Shown here: one piece after another, positions 11,542 through 23,205 of the stretch
Position numbering within the stretch: the stretch's first letter is position 1
Layout: every line of letters begins with the position of its first letter
Origin: Adenophora triphylla var. japonica
Taxonomy: Eukaryota > Streptophyta > Magnoliopsida > Asterales > Campanulaceae
Assembly (NCBI GenBank): GCA_022495995.1
Contig: JAFEMH010002605.1
Location: 62,001 to 126,000 of the forward strand
Reading direction: 5' to 3'
Length of the DNA stretch: 64,000 nucleotides
Made by a program: the position numbers and the translations under genes
The notes under the pieces: generated by a model
The model's database searches: none
Seen by the model: only the letters and a program-made list of their open reading frames with translations
Told to the model about the DNA's origin: nothing

Positions 11542-12570
11542 ATGGCAACTCACCAAGCTATGGCAACGGCTAACTATTCACATGCTCCCATTCTCAATGA
11601 AGATCACTTTGACATTTGGAAGAACCGAATGATGACTCATCTGATTTCTATCGATGAGATGCTCCTTGATTGCATTCTAACAGGACCTTTTGTTACAATG
11701 AAAGTCAATCCTGATGCTACAACTGTTACTGCCACTCCTGAGATCAAGAAGTCAAAAAGCGAATGCAGTGATGAAGAGAAAAGAATTGTGGCGGTTGATG
11801 GAAAGGCAAGGAACATAATCCAAAGCACTCTAACCTTATCTACTTATCATCAAGTCATGGAGTGTAACACCGCCAAAGAATTGTGGGATGCAATTGAAGG
11901 ATATATTGAAGGAGATGCTGAATGCAAAGCCAACAAGAGACTTGCAGTCGAAAGAAGATTCAATGACTTGCGAAAGAAACCTCACGAGACTCTTAGAAAA
12001 GCCTATGATCGCTATAGTGAGGTAGTTAATGCTTGTATTTCTCTTGGTAATAAACACACTAAAAAAGGAAGTCAATATAAACTTTTTTAATGCTCTTGGC
12101 TCCAAATGGTTAAACAAATATACTTCCTTAGAAGATACACAAGATCTAGATACTTGGAATCTTGGAAATCTTTATGCAAAGCTTAAAGTCTATGAGCTTA
12201 ATTTAGAAAGGATTGATGAACTTGAAGGGAAAACTAAATCACTCCCTATGTCATCTGTTGTTAATTCTAAGGAAGAATCATCCTCTAAATGTACCTCAGA
12301 TTCCAATATCTCTGCTTCCTCTCTCATCGATATGAATGATGAAGAATTTGCTATATTTGTAAAGCGCTTTCAAAAATTTCGAAAATCTTAGAAAAGCAAA
12401 ACTCCAGCAAAATTTTCTAATGCTAGTGGCTCAGAAAGCAAGGAAGACCTTGTTTGCTACAATTGTAGAAAACCGGGTCACTTTGATTCTGAGTTCCCTA
12501 CGCCCAAATTTGAGTATTTAAGAAAGAAAACCTACCCTTCGAAAACTTCTCGTCAAAAGGGTATGATTGC
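11542..12570 (+). pseudogene. gag: Copia A gag (UBN2-type) with zinc knuckle, frameshifted
   Basis: ATG at 11542 opens a 182-residue frame with the copia gag features DHFDIWKNRMMTHLIS near the N terminus and AKELWDAIEGYIEGDAECKA in the middle. The frame shifts near 12060, where the next 120 residues continue in another frame. A CCHC knuckle follows at about 12456-12500 (CYNCRKPGHFDSEF), but the last Cys is replaced by Phe, so the metal site is broken. A TAG stop at 12389-12391 and others interrupt the chain. Gag would form the particle core and bind element RNA; this copy cannot. Confidence 0.88.
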
Positions 12571-13786
12571 TGAAGAATGAGAAACAAAAGAACTTGCAAC
12601 ATGGATTTAAACAAATTCTGAAGAGGAAAGTGATGATGTTAATACAGAAGAGGTACATCTCTGCCTTATTGCTAATGATGCTTCCTGTGACTCAGAAGAT
12701 GATGTTTCATCAGTGTCATCCAAAACGAAAGATGAGGTAACCCCAAAGAAAAAACCAAAAGGACCCACTGCGAAGGAGCTTATCAACAACTGTAATTTAA
12801 CTCCCAGTGAAAAGATTGGAAACTACTCTTTTTCTCGTCCCAATTTTGGCCCGAAAAAACCTACAACTTCGATTTCTATAAAAAGGATTGCGGATGATGA
12901 TTCTAGCTCGAAACAAGAACAGATGATCAAAGAAACTGAAATAGTGATCTCTAGATACCAAAATTTTAAGAAAGCTTTAACACTATCAACCGATGAAATT
13001 TTACAGCTTAAGACGGAGAAAACTCTTATGAGAGTTGAGATTCAATTGCTTAAAGATAAAATTAAGAGCATGAATCATTTTACTGAAGAAAACTTTATTT
13101 TGACCACAAAGAACTCTGTGCTCCAAATTAGAAACGATGACTTGGTTGCTAAAAATGATGATCTCAAAAAGGTTATTAATGAGAGTACCAAATCTCGTGT
13201 CACTATGGATCAAATTCTTGAATCCCTAAAGTCTAGTGGTGATAAAGAAGGCTTGAGATTCTCAACTAGTGACAATTTGAAATGCGCTTTCTGCTGTGAG
13301 AACAATAAGTAGTTTACCAACCAAACTCATGAAATTCCAAAGGCTAAATATTCTGGTTCTAAGGGTAAAGGGCAGAAAAAAGTTAAGAAACTAAACTTCC
13401 ATTATGTCTACCCAAATAATCAAACAAGGAATGCTAAAAAGATGAAAGAAAAAGCTACAGATGAGTTAGCCCTTGAACAAAATGATCTCAAATTTGAGCA
13501 CGCCTTCTCTTCTAGAACTCCTCCTGCACCTCCTAGCAGAGTAAGCACTCCAAGAAAATCTGCTCCCAAACTTAGGATAACCAATTTTGTGAAGGCAAAA
13601 CTCTCTGACCCTTAGTGGCTTCAACATTGTACCTTGTGTGATTGTTTTGGACATAAGGCTGCTAAATGCCTTTTGAGATTCACTCCAAATGCAAGGGATG
13701 TAAAAATTCCAAGGTTAAGCAGGAGTATTGTCAAAAGGTGCTAACTAACCCTAGGACCCAAAGAATAAAGGGGGCCATTGCTTAAA
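12571..13786 (+). pseudogene. Copia A gag C-terminal coiled-coil extension
   Basis: An open frame of about 199 residues (12713-13312) is Lys/Glu-rich with heptad-like segments (EMIKETEIVI...LKTEKTLMRVEIQLLKDKI), followed by a basic frame broken by stops at 13310 and 13612. A CxxC...H-like motif near 13625-13670 (CTLCDCFGHKAAKC, frame-dependent) could be a second zinc knuckle. Such extended gag C termini are common in SIRE-type elements. The CACTA 2 insertion at 13790 separates it from the protease. Confidence 0.65.
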
Positions 13787-13799
13787 TGTCACTACAAGA

Positions 13800-14190
13800 A
13801 AGGAGGCTATTTACGGCGCTCATTTACGGCGGTGGACACGCGTCCGCCGTATATATCATATATATACGGCGGTTATGTCTACCGCCGTATATAACTAATA
13901 TATACGGCGGTCTAGACCGCCGTAAATAAGTAAATACGTATACTTCACATGTATGTGTATGAGATCGAAGTTATATACGGCGGTATATCAGTAGCCGCCG
14001 TATATAGGTAACTATTATCGGCGGTTAATACGCGTCCGCCGTAAATAATGAAGTTGTATACGGCGGTATATTAGTAGCCGCCGTATATAGGTAACTATTA
14101 TCGGCGGTTAATACGCGTCCGCCGTAAATAATGTGTATTATTTACGGCGGTGTACAATATCCGCCGTAAATGTTATTAAATACCGGGAAA
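13800..14190. repeat. 5' subterminal repeats of CACTA 2
   Basis: About a dozen TACGGCGG words and their inverses CCGCCGTA are paired into hairpins of 20-40 bases. A segment of about 60 bases, reading AGTAGCCGCCGTATATAGGT then AACTATTATCGGCGGTTAAT, is tandemly duplicated (about 13990-14050 and 14071-14131). Confidence 0.9.
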
Positions 14191-15430
14191 CCAAATTTCC
14201 CTATTCAGTTTCGCGGTAGTCTCTGTCTCTCCCTCTCTTTCTCTCCTCCATAGCAGCTAGGGCACGAAGATCTCCATAGCTAGGGCACGAAGATCTCTTT
14301 CTCTCCTCCAAATCAGCAGGTTGGTATTTACTTTTAATTTTTTGGTTTTTATTGTTCTTGGTCTTGGTCTGTACTCAGTCTCTCTTTCTCTCCTCTAGCG
14401 TATCTCAGTCTCTCTCTCTCTCCTCCAGCCTGGGAAATTGAGCTTTGATTTCTTCAATCAACAACAATCAGGTATACATTTCTTTCCCCTTTTCTAATTT
14501 ACTTTTAATTTCTGGGTTTTTTTTGTTCTTGGTGTTGTGAGTTATTGTTGATGTTGCTGTTGTTGTTGTCGTTGGGATTGCTTCAGTCTCTGATTTTTTG
14601 TTTGTTTTTTTTTTAACTCAATAATGTTAGTACTCCGATATATTATATTTTGTTCTTGGTGTTGTGAGTTATTGTTGATGTTGTTGTTGTTGTTGATAAT
14701 GGTAAGCTAAGATTTTGTAATGCAAGAACCGAGTATGTAAGTACATATGTTTGGTAGGTTTTAGGGCTATGAGAGACCTCTGTAGAACACCAACTTCGAT
14801 GTTCAAGCTTGACTAGATCAGTTCTAATGCTGATTTTAAATGAAAGAGCCAAACTTGAGTAGATTGGTAATTGCAATTTCAATTTTGGTGTTCGCCATGC
14901 CCCATGAAATTCATCTTTTTTTCTAAGTTGGTTTGATCATCACATGAGCTAACCTCAAATGATATTTATATAGAACCATACAGGAATATTATGCAAGCCT
15001 TATTTGTTTAGTACCCTAGTGTTAATGTTACTCCATTCTCAAGTATGTAATTGTAATGGATTATTTTTATAATGCTTTGTTTGTCTGGTTAACATAATGT
15101 AGGGGTTGAAGAGATGGATTGAAATAGAATCAAAGTGTTGATCCTTTTGAAATTAGAACACAGTTGAGTTAGGTTATTTTTCTAGCATTTAGTAATGATA
15201 ATTGTAAATTAAGCTTGATAATGAATGTTGTCATAGGGTTATACTATATCATGGGCCCAAGTTCGACTAATAGGCTAGGCTCCAACAATGTGTATTATCT
15301 ATATTTGGACAAAAGTTGTACATATTTAGACTATGTTTGTTTATGAGTTTATTTTTATTCTAAAATTTGTGTCTCTCGGTCTTATATATAGGTTGTATTT
15401 TAACGTTAAAAATATCAAGTCAAGTCATAT
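14191..15430 (+). other. CACTA 2 5' leader and intron-like region
   Basis: CT-rich leader sequence (14216-14440) with a duplicated CTAGGGCACGAAGATCTC segment is followed by T-rich intron-like DNA. No ORF is convincing. A block starting TAAAATTTGTGTCTCTC and ending at an acceptor-like TATATATAG (15361-15392) sits just ahead of the TNPD start and is repeated at 19289-19320 ahead of the next ORF. Confidence 0.5.
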
Positions 15431-18400
15431 ATGGACAAAAGTTGGATTGATTTGGATAATCGAATTTCAAATGAGTATTTGTGCAGGGATTGACAACTTT
15501 CTCGATTTTGCATTCTCAAAAAAGTCTGTTGGTGTTAAAGAAATATATTGTCCTTGTAAAAAATGCGCAAATCGTTACCAAAATGACCGTGCAACCGTGA
15601 GATCACATTGTATTGAAGTGGGATTTCAAAAAGATTACAAGAATTGGATTAGGCACGGGGAAGAGTACATTTCGGCGCGTAAGAATGATAATAATGATAG
15701 GACAACTGAAGATGGCATTGGAATTGAATTGGGCGTGCAAGATTGTATGAGGCGAATGGTACATGAAGGGATGGGTATATATGCCGGATAGTAACCGGCC
15801 CGGGAATTGAAGAAATCGTACAATCGAGATGCATCCACCGCAAAGTTTCTTAGACTTTTGAGAGATGCTGATCAAGCCTTGTGGGAAGGGTGTGATAAGT
15901 TTACAGTACTCTCATTTATTGTAGAACTTATGCACTGGAAGGCTAATTATCGAGTGGCCGATAAGGGATTTACTTCTTTATTAAAAAAATTCATTAGGGC
16001 ATTGCCTCGATCGGCGAAAGTGCCAAGTTCCTATCGTGAGGCGTACAAGATGACTGCGGATTTGGGTTTTAGTTATAAAATGTGGGACGCGTGCATTAAT
16101 CATTGTATGTTGTTTCGAAATGAAACGAAAAACTTACTAAATGTGAAATTTGTGGAGCCTCTAGATATAAGCAACAAGAAGAAGGGGTAGCGGTGAAGGT
16201 GCGGAAACAAGTGGCAAGAATAAACTTCCCAAGCAGGTAGCGATGAAGAAAGTATGGTATTTTCCCTTAAAGCCAAGGTTGCAAAGGTTGTATTGGTCAT
16301 CTAAGACCGCGACACTCATGAGATGGCATGCCGAGAAAAGAATAGACAATGGTGTGCTGAGGCATCCTGCGGACTCTCGTGCGTGGAAGGAATTCGATGA
16401 ACGTTATCCATTATTTTCAAGTGAAATTCGGAATGTTAGATTGGGATTAGCATCTGACGGATTTAATTCTTTCAGAACAATGACTATATCTCACAATACT
16501 TGGCCGGTTGTGCTTATGCCATACAATCTTCCACCTTGGTTATGCATGAAACAACCATATTTCTTCTTGTCGGTGCTTACTCAAGGCCCAAAAGGGCCGG
16601 GCAACAAGATAGATGTGTATCTCCAACCGTTAATTGATGAGTTGAAGGAATTGTGGGAAGATGGTATATCAACTTATGATGCATCAAGGAACGAGTTGTT
16701 TACTTTACGAGCTTCACTATTATGGACAATAAATGACTTTCCTGCATATGCAATGTTGTCTGGATGGAGCACTAAAGGTGAATATGCTTGCCCTTGTTGC
16801 AATGTGAGACCTCAAGCACGATGGTTGGATCATGGTGGCAAGTATTGTTATATTGGTCATCGACGCTTCTTGCCTAGGAGTCATGCTTTTCGTAAGGATA
16901 AAGGCTCTTTTGATGGTACTCATGAAGTGAGAGATAAGCCCAAGTTATTGTTTGGAACAAAATTGCTTAAACAAGTTGAAAATATGGAAAGCAGTATAAA
17001 ATAGAAGATGTTATTAAAAAGAGGAAAAGAGAAGAGGGTGAGAAGCAACAAGCCAAGTTGGAGAAAAGAAAGGTTCCTAAGTTGTGTCACAATTGGAAAA
17101 AGAGGAGTATCTTCTTTGAGTTGCCATATTGGGCAAATAATCATGTTCGTCATAATCTTGATGTTATGCACATTGAAAAAATGTGTGTGATAATGTGCTA
17201 CATACTCGTTAGGTGCTGCGGGAAATCAAAAGATAATGATAAAGCAAGAAAGGACCTAAAAGAGATGAACATTCGGAAACCATTGCATATACAAAAGCTT
17301 CCATCGGCAAAGAAATTATGCCTCAGACTCGGTTCACAATGAGTAAGAAGCATAAAGACACATTCTTGAAAGTTCTAAAGGGAGTCAAAGTCCCTGATGG
17401 CTACTCGTCAAACATATCTCGTTGTGTACATCTAGAGGAAAGAGCTATTTGGGGTCTTAAGAGCCATGATAGTCATATTTTGCTCCAACAACTACTCCCT
17501 TTAGCTGTTCGAAAAGCGTTGCCTACTTCTATTGTAAAAGCCATCATTGAGTTGGAAAATTTCTTTAGGCAATTATCCTCAAAGGTGAATACACTTGCTG
17601 ATCTCGAAAAGATACAAGATCGGATGGTTTGTCACACTATACGCTCTCGAGAAAATATTCCCACCAGCTTTCTTTGATGTTATGGAGCACTTGGGTACAT
17701 TTAGCCGAGGAGGCCTTGCTAGCAGAGCCCAATACAATTTCGTTGGATGTATCCGGTAGAGAGGTACATCCATATTAAATTTACTTTGAAAAAGTTAAAT
17801 TCCTTTTTACATTTGCTTTAGCATAAGTAAATGTTTTTGTAGGTTTCTACTTACATTAAAATTATATGTTCGAAATCGAGCCCATCCCGAGGCCTCCATA
17901 GCTAAGGCAATTGTGGCTGAAGAATGCATGACTTTTTGTACGCAATATTTGGATGACATTGAGACAAAGTCCAATCGTCCTAGAAGAAATGATGATGAAG
18001 GTGATGAGTTAGGCCGCTTTGTAGGAAAAGAAGAGGTAATTACCCTTGATTACATCACACGAGTACAAGCGCATAGATATGTGCTTTTCAATACCTGAAG
18101 ATGTTGAACAATACCTAGAGTAAGTGATTCCTTACATGAGGCTTACATTCCTTATATCTTTTATATTTCAAGTTAATACTTAATTCATATTTTCAATCGC
18201 TCGAGAATGCATCGTGTACATTTGAGGGAGACACTACCTCGTAATCAACGACATCTTATAGAGAAAGAACATAATGATAAGTTTGTTAGCGGTTTAAGGA
18301 TTATGTAAGTATGAAACCACCTTCATATAATAGTTTCAATTTATCATTTTAAATATTTTCTTATTAAATTTTGTTTTTTATAAAAGGTATGCACGACGAA

Positions 18401-19104
18401 AGATGTAGTGCCCGAAAGAATTATGAGTCTTGCATTGGGTCCTCATATGGATGCGAGGCGGTATAAGTCTTACATAATAAATGGTTTTCAATTTCGAGTG
18501 AAGGATGTCGATAGACGGAGGAAAACTCAAAATAGTGGAGTCATCTTGAATGCAAGTGTGACAAGTTTTGCAAGCCGAAAGGATAATAATCCCATTGTAG
18601 GGATGTTAACTTCTACGGGGAGTTGATTGAGATCCTTGAAATTCGTTATAGCAACTCAATAAGATTTGTATTGTTTAAATGTGATTGGGTTGATAACCGG
18701 ACAGCAAGATGGAAGATGAGCAAAAATTTACTCTTGTAAACTTCAATCACAAGTTGTATAAGGATAATCGAGTTGGTGATGAACCATTCATATTAGCATC
18801 TCAAGCTGAGCAAGTTTGGTATGTTAAAGATCCTATAGAAAGTGATTGGAAAGTTGTGATGAGGATTACACCAAGAGATAGTTTTGACATATATTCAAAT
18901 GATGATAAACAAGTTTCGCATTCGATTCCACAATTGGTACCATTTTGCTCACAAAATTTGGATGAAAATGTTGCTAACGAAGAAGCATCGTGGGTGCGAG
19001 AGGGAGTTGATGGGGTCGAGATTGAAACTACTAATATCAATGATGTTGATGTTGATATGACCGATAATGATGATGTTGATATGACCGATAATGATGATGA
19101 TTAG
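15431..19104 (+). pseudogene. TNPD-type CACTA transposase (TNP2-like), multiple frameshifts
   Basis: The start ATG at 15431 gives MDKSWIDLDNRISNEY, the usual opening of TNP2-like proteins. A one-base shift near 15480 leads to the transposase-associated domain (YCPCKKCANRY at about 15547-15580). Then come the Transposase_21 core (CEICGASRYK after a shift near 16140; RLGLASDGFNSF at about 16438-16475; GEYACPCCNVRP near 16780-16815; LPYWANNHVRHNLDVMH near 17120-17170), a DUF4218-like part (SHDSHILLQQLLPLAVRKAL at about 17461-17520; PIQFRWMYPVERY near 17728-17766 in another frame) and a DUF4216-like C terminus (about 18430-18960, VLFKCDWVDN near 18670-18700). Intron-like GT...AG stretches lie at about 17765-17840 and 18110-18190. 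Several frame breaks mean this copy cannot make an intact transposase. Confidence 0.88.
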
Positions 19105-19340
19105 TTTGAGTAGTATTTGTTTAGATCTTATTTGCTTACTATTTACTAAGACAATGTTATTACTTAAGTTTCATGTTTCAATCAAACTTGTTATTTTTGT
19201 ATGGTTGAATATTAATATTGTTACTTCTATATAATATGTATTTGTTTAGATCTTATTTGCTTACTATTTACTAAGACAATGTTATTACTAAAATTTGTGT
19301 CTCTCCGTCTTATATATAGGTGGTTTTTGTGTTGAAAATA
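19105..19340. repeat. Duplicated 3' tail and 5' leader between two CACTA 2 genes
   Basis: A segment containing TTTGTTTAGATCTTATTTGC and AATCAAACTTGTTATTTT occurs twice here (about 19114-19200 and 19228-19288) and twice more at about 20820-21030. At 19288-19320 it joins a near-exact copy of the TNPD leader from 15360-15392. The following ORF region is thus bracketed by duplicated TNPD flanks. Confidence 0.8.
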
Positions 19341-20780
19341 TGCCTCCTAAGGAGAGAGTAATTGGAGGGGGTAGCAACAAGAGGGGTAGACAAAACCCGC
19401 CGCCCGTAGTCCCAAATGATCCCACTTCCCTAATGCATCATTGACGCGTTTATGGGATTGACCCAATTGACCGCCGCTCAAAAGAAAAATGGCAAAATTT
19501 GGAGGGTAGGAAATTTCAAGTCACCACTTTCCTTCATTTGCCGGTGTTGAGCGATTTGGGTTTAGAGACGTTAGTAATGAATTGATGACGCAAGCCGGGT
19601 TAGGTAATTTCCTGGGGAAGACTCCATCTACGTATTTGAGATATTCACTTGAGTTCCTTTCAACTTTGGAGGTAGGCAAGGGGTCACAAGAAAATTCTAT
19701 TCGGTTTCATATGAATGATGAAGCCTATCGAGTGACTTATGATGAGTTGAGGGAAATCTTTGGGGTTGATCGCCCGAGAGGAAACCGGGTCGAGGCCGAT
19801 GGGGGACTTGTCATTTCTTTTCGGAGCTCACAGGATTGCCTTGCAAAAAAAAATACCTTAGGGCTTCCTCTCTTTCTCACCCGGCTTGGAAATTATTTTA
19901 CAGAGGTCTATCTATGTCTTGGTTGGCAAACGGAGAGCCCGCTCAATTGAATGTGGCTATGGTAAACCTTTTGCGAACGGGGTTGAGGAGTTATCAGGTG
20001 ATTCCTGATTGGGTTGATATTTTTGTTCGGAGATGTGAGGCATTTGCCCTTATCAAAAAGGGAAACATATCAATAGGGGGGATGATCACATTGATTGCTC
20101 AAGTTTGTGTGGGTGAACCAAAACCCGAGGCGATGAGATTGATGGGGGGCACGAGTTTTTATTCGGAGGCGCTAGTGCGGTATGATAAGTTTGTGAGGGA
20201 CCGGAGGGCGACGGACAACAGTCTTTATTGTTTGAATATGGTACTCCCAGGAGGACGGTCCGTTGCAGGGTAGGGGCCACGTTTCCGAGTGGTGAACAGG
20301 CCAGGCATTGGCGTATGCCCGGTGTTGATGATCAAATGGATCCCGTTGATGAGGAGGATGATGATGAGCAGGAAGAGGAGGATCAGGAGAGATAGGGTGG
20401 TCAGGGAGGAGAGCAGAACCAGAGCCAGCAGGGTTCTTTTGATCAGTGGGATACCATGAGGGCATTTTTGGAGGAGCAGGAGCGATCAAGGATCGCTCGC
20501 CGACATGCTTTGGAGGATGCTAGATGGGGGGAGTTTATCGCTCGGGAACAGAGTCGACAGACTTTAGAGGATGCTAGATGGGGGGAGGTGCAGGATCGTT
20601 TTGAGGGGTTGGAAGATGAAACTGCCATGTTGGGAGCCCGGTATACGCAGCTGGAGGCTTGGGCGATGCAGACAGAGCCCCGGAGTTACGAGCCAGTTTC
20701 AGAGGATTATTTGACTACGATGCATTCGAGAGCCACTGCTCGTGCACGGGCGTTCTTCCCGTCGGACCTACTATCGTGAC
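19341..20780 (+). pseudogene. Second CACTA 2 ORF region, plant transposon protein-like (possibly Athila ORF1-like)
   Basis: It opens with MPPKERVIGGGSNKRGRQ at 19341 and is broken by a stop at 19442-19444 and a frameshift near 19840-19900. Recognisable blocks are IRFHMNDEAYRVTYDELREI (about 19697-19757), then in the next frame a Leu/Gly-rich stretch (about 19935-20160, GGMITLIAQVCVGEPKPEA) and a charged coiled-coil-like tail with two copies of the block LEDARWGE (about 20508-20590). The composition resembles plant transposon ORF1 proteins of the Athila type, but I cannot assign a family firmly. Its location between duplicated TNPD flanks suggests it was copied into or captured by the CACTA element. 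Confidence 0.5.
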
Positions 20781-23180
20781 AAACCTCCGGCTCTCATCAG
20801 TGATGTTATTATTGTGATGTTATTATTAATGTTTCATGTTTCAATCAAACTTGTTATTTTGTATGGTTGAATATTAATATTGTTAATTGTAATATGTATT
20901 TGTTTAGATCTTATTTGCTTACTATTACTAAGACAATGTTATTACTTATGTTTCATATTTCAATCAAACTTGTTATTTTGTATGGTTGAATTGAATATTA
21001 ATATTTTTAATTGTAATATGTATTTGTTCTGCTTCTTTTGATCAAACTCTTATTTCCTACAGGATCTTGTTGTAGCAGCTCTCTTACTTTCCACCTCCGT
21101 CATCTGCTTCTCTAGGTACTCCTTTGATGCCTGTAGAAATTTGAATATATTAAATGAATATCCAATTTTTACTTTGGGATGTCCCCGCCCCGCTTCCCCA
21201 CCGATTTGGTACCCGCGGGAGCCCCAGCCCCCCCTCCCCCCGCTTCCCCACCAAGTTTTTGTTGATTCATTGGAAATGTTAGTGTAATGTCATGGTTTAT
21301 GGTATTTGTTGTTTTTGATCACATTTAACATTTTTTACCTCTTATGCCTGAAGTGTGAATACTCTATTCTTTTTTTACCTCTTATGCCTGAAGTGTGAAG
21401 AACCATATATCCTGAAACCGTTGGTTTGATGGGGGTAGTTGTCTGTGTTTCTGTCGTTGTAGTTTTTTTCCATATCCAAACTTTGTTATAGCTTCTTTAT
21501 ATATGCTCATAAGTCATTCGTCAGAATGATAGAGGAAAGTCAAAGCAGTTAGAGATGTAGCACTCTTTTCATTGTGGACGACACTTGATTCTAGAAACCA
21601 TAGATATTGTGCAGCAGTTTATTTATGTGTTTTCTAGTGTTTGGTGAAATACAATGAGTATCTTGTTGAAGACCCTTTTTTAATTATTGGAACCCCTTTC
21701 ATCTGGCAATGCATAAACAGCCTGTGATTAGAAATGGAAGTTTTTGAAGCAACTTCATGGACTTAAGGCCTTTTGTCCTGACTTCACAATCATATATGTT
21801 TGATGTCTGTTTCAGCGATCATATTTAGCGTCTGTAATTCTATTGGTTGGCATCAAATCATATCAAGAAGTTTCCCTCCCCCCTCCTCTTTTTTTGGGGC
21901 ATAAAACGGGACCATGGGAAGGATTGATCCTGCTACCTGACAAGCCCTAGGTCTATCACTAAGTCAAAACCTTTTGTCTGGTTGAATTTGGCAAATTTGA
22001 GTAGCATCAAAACGATGATACACTGTAAATAGGATCAAGTTTGAAAATTTTATTTTATTTTCTGATGAGAAAATAAGATCCATATCTAGCTTAAATTTCA
22101 ACCAAATATACATATGTTGTAGGTGATTCAGACACTTATCTTTTTAGCAAATTCTGTCTTAAGTATGAGTTATGGCCTCTTCTGAGCTTTTTCTTGATAA
22201 CTCTTTATCAAGACCAGCTCTATTTGTTCTTTTGATCCTAAGTGACAACTGAAGGTACCGGGATGTAGAATTACTTACTATTGGCATATAGCTATATCGA
22301 GTCCGGGACTATGAGGAAAAATGATTTTTGTTTACAGTGGTCTATCTTTGGTTGAGGCTCATAGTCACACAATATTACATCTATAGTGTCTCTTCTTCGT
22401 AGTGGTCCTTGTGAATTGTGCAATTCTCTACATTCTTGTTCTATATCAACTAATCAACTATTGCTCCATGTATTTTCATTTTGGTCTATGATGATTGTTG
22501 CTTTACCAATGCACGGTGACAAACAGTCTGTGGAAGTCTGACAAAGACGTAGGCCAATTTTTTACTTTGGGATGTCTCTAGAAACTTGTTGTTGTTGCTG
22601 TTTGTTTACATTTGTCGTTGTTGTTGTTGTTGTTTTGTTCTTTGTTGTTGTTCTTTGTTTCATTTTTGTTGTTGTTGTTTACATTCGTTGTTGTTGTTGT
22701 TTCTATTCTTTGTTGTTGTTCTTTGTTTGTTCTTTGTTGTTGTTTTAATAGTTTCGTTGTTGTTGCATATTTCGTTGCTATTGTTGCTGATATTATTGAC
22801 TCGTCCAAGGCCTTGATATGAACTGGCTGCAAGTCGTTTGTTACTTATATTTGGAGTTATATGGTGGGATAGAAACTACATTATGGATTGTTTATATATT
22901 AATAGTATCCTAAACTTGATGACTTGCCTATATGTGTGTTACTATTTTTTGTGCAATTATTGTTGTACATGGAAATATTTGTTGGAAAAACTAGGGTGAG
23001 GGTAAGAATGGCCTGTTCTTTCTCCTCCATATCCGCCCAGTTGCAACTACTCATGTAAATACTTTTTGGGTGTTGTTGTTGCTGTTTATAGGTCTTATAT
23101 AAGATACATAAGACCTATTATACATATATTATAAGACTGTTTTTTTGGGTCCTTTACTTGGTTTATCCAATTTTTGTGCT
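20781..23180. other. Non-coding interior of CACTA 2
   Basis: About 2.4 kb without a gene. It begins with two more copies of the duplicated tail (20820-21030), has a C-rich stretch (21183-21252) and ends in T-rich intron-like DNA that may hold the promoter and leader of the TNPA gene. A (GTT)n region at 22586-22800 gives spurious overlapping ORFs on both strands. Confidence 0.5.
22586..22800. repeat. (GTT)n / (TTC)n microsatellite-like region
   Basis: Imperfect GTT and TTGTTC triplet repeats. Low-complexity Leu/Val or Asn/Thr open frames on both strands here are artefacts of the triplet period. Confidence 0.9.
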
Positions 23181-23205
23181 ATAATTGAATTGTCATATGA
23201 CAGAT

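Noticed and set aside
22578..22832. Overlapping open frames on both strands with Leu/Val or Asn/Thr runs
   Set aside because: They are low-complexity translations of a (GTT)n microsatellite.
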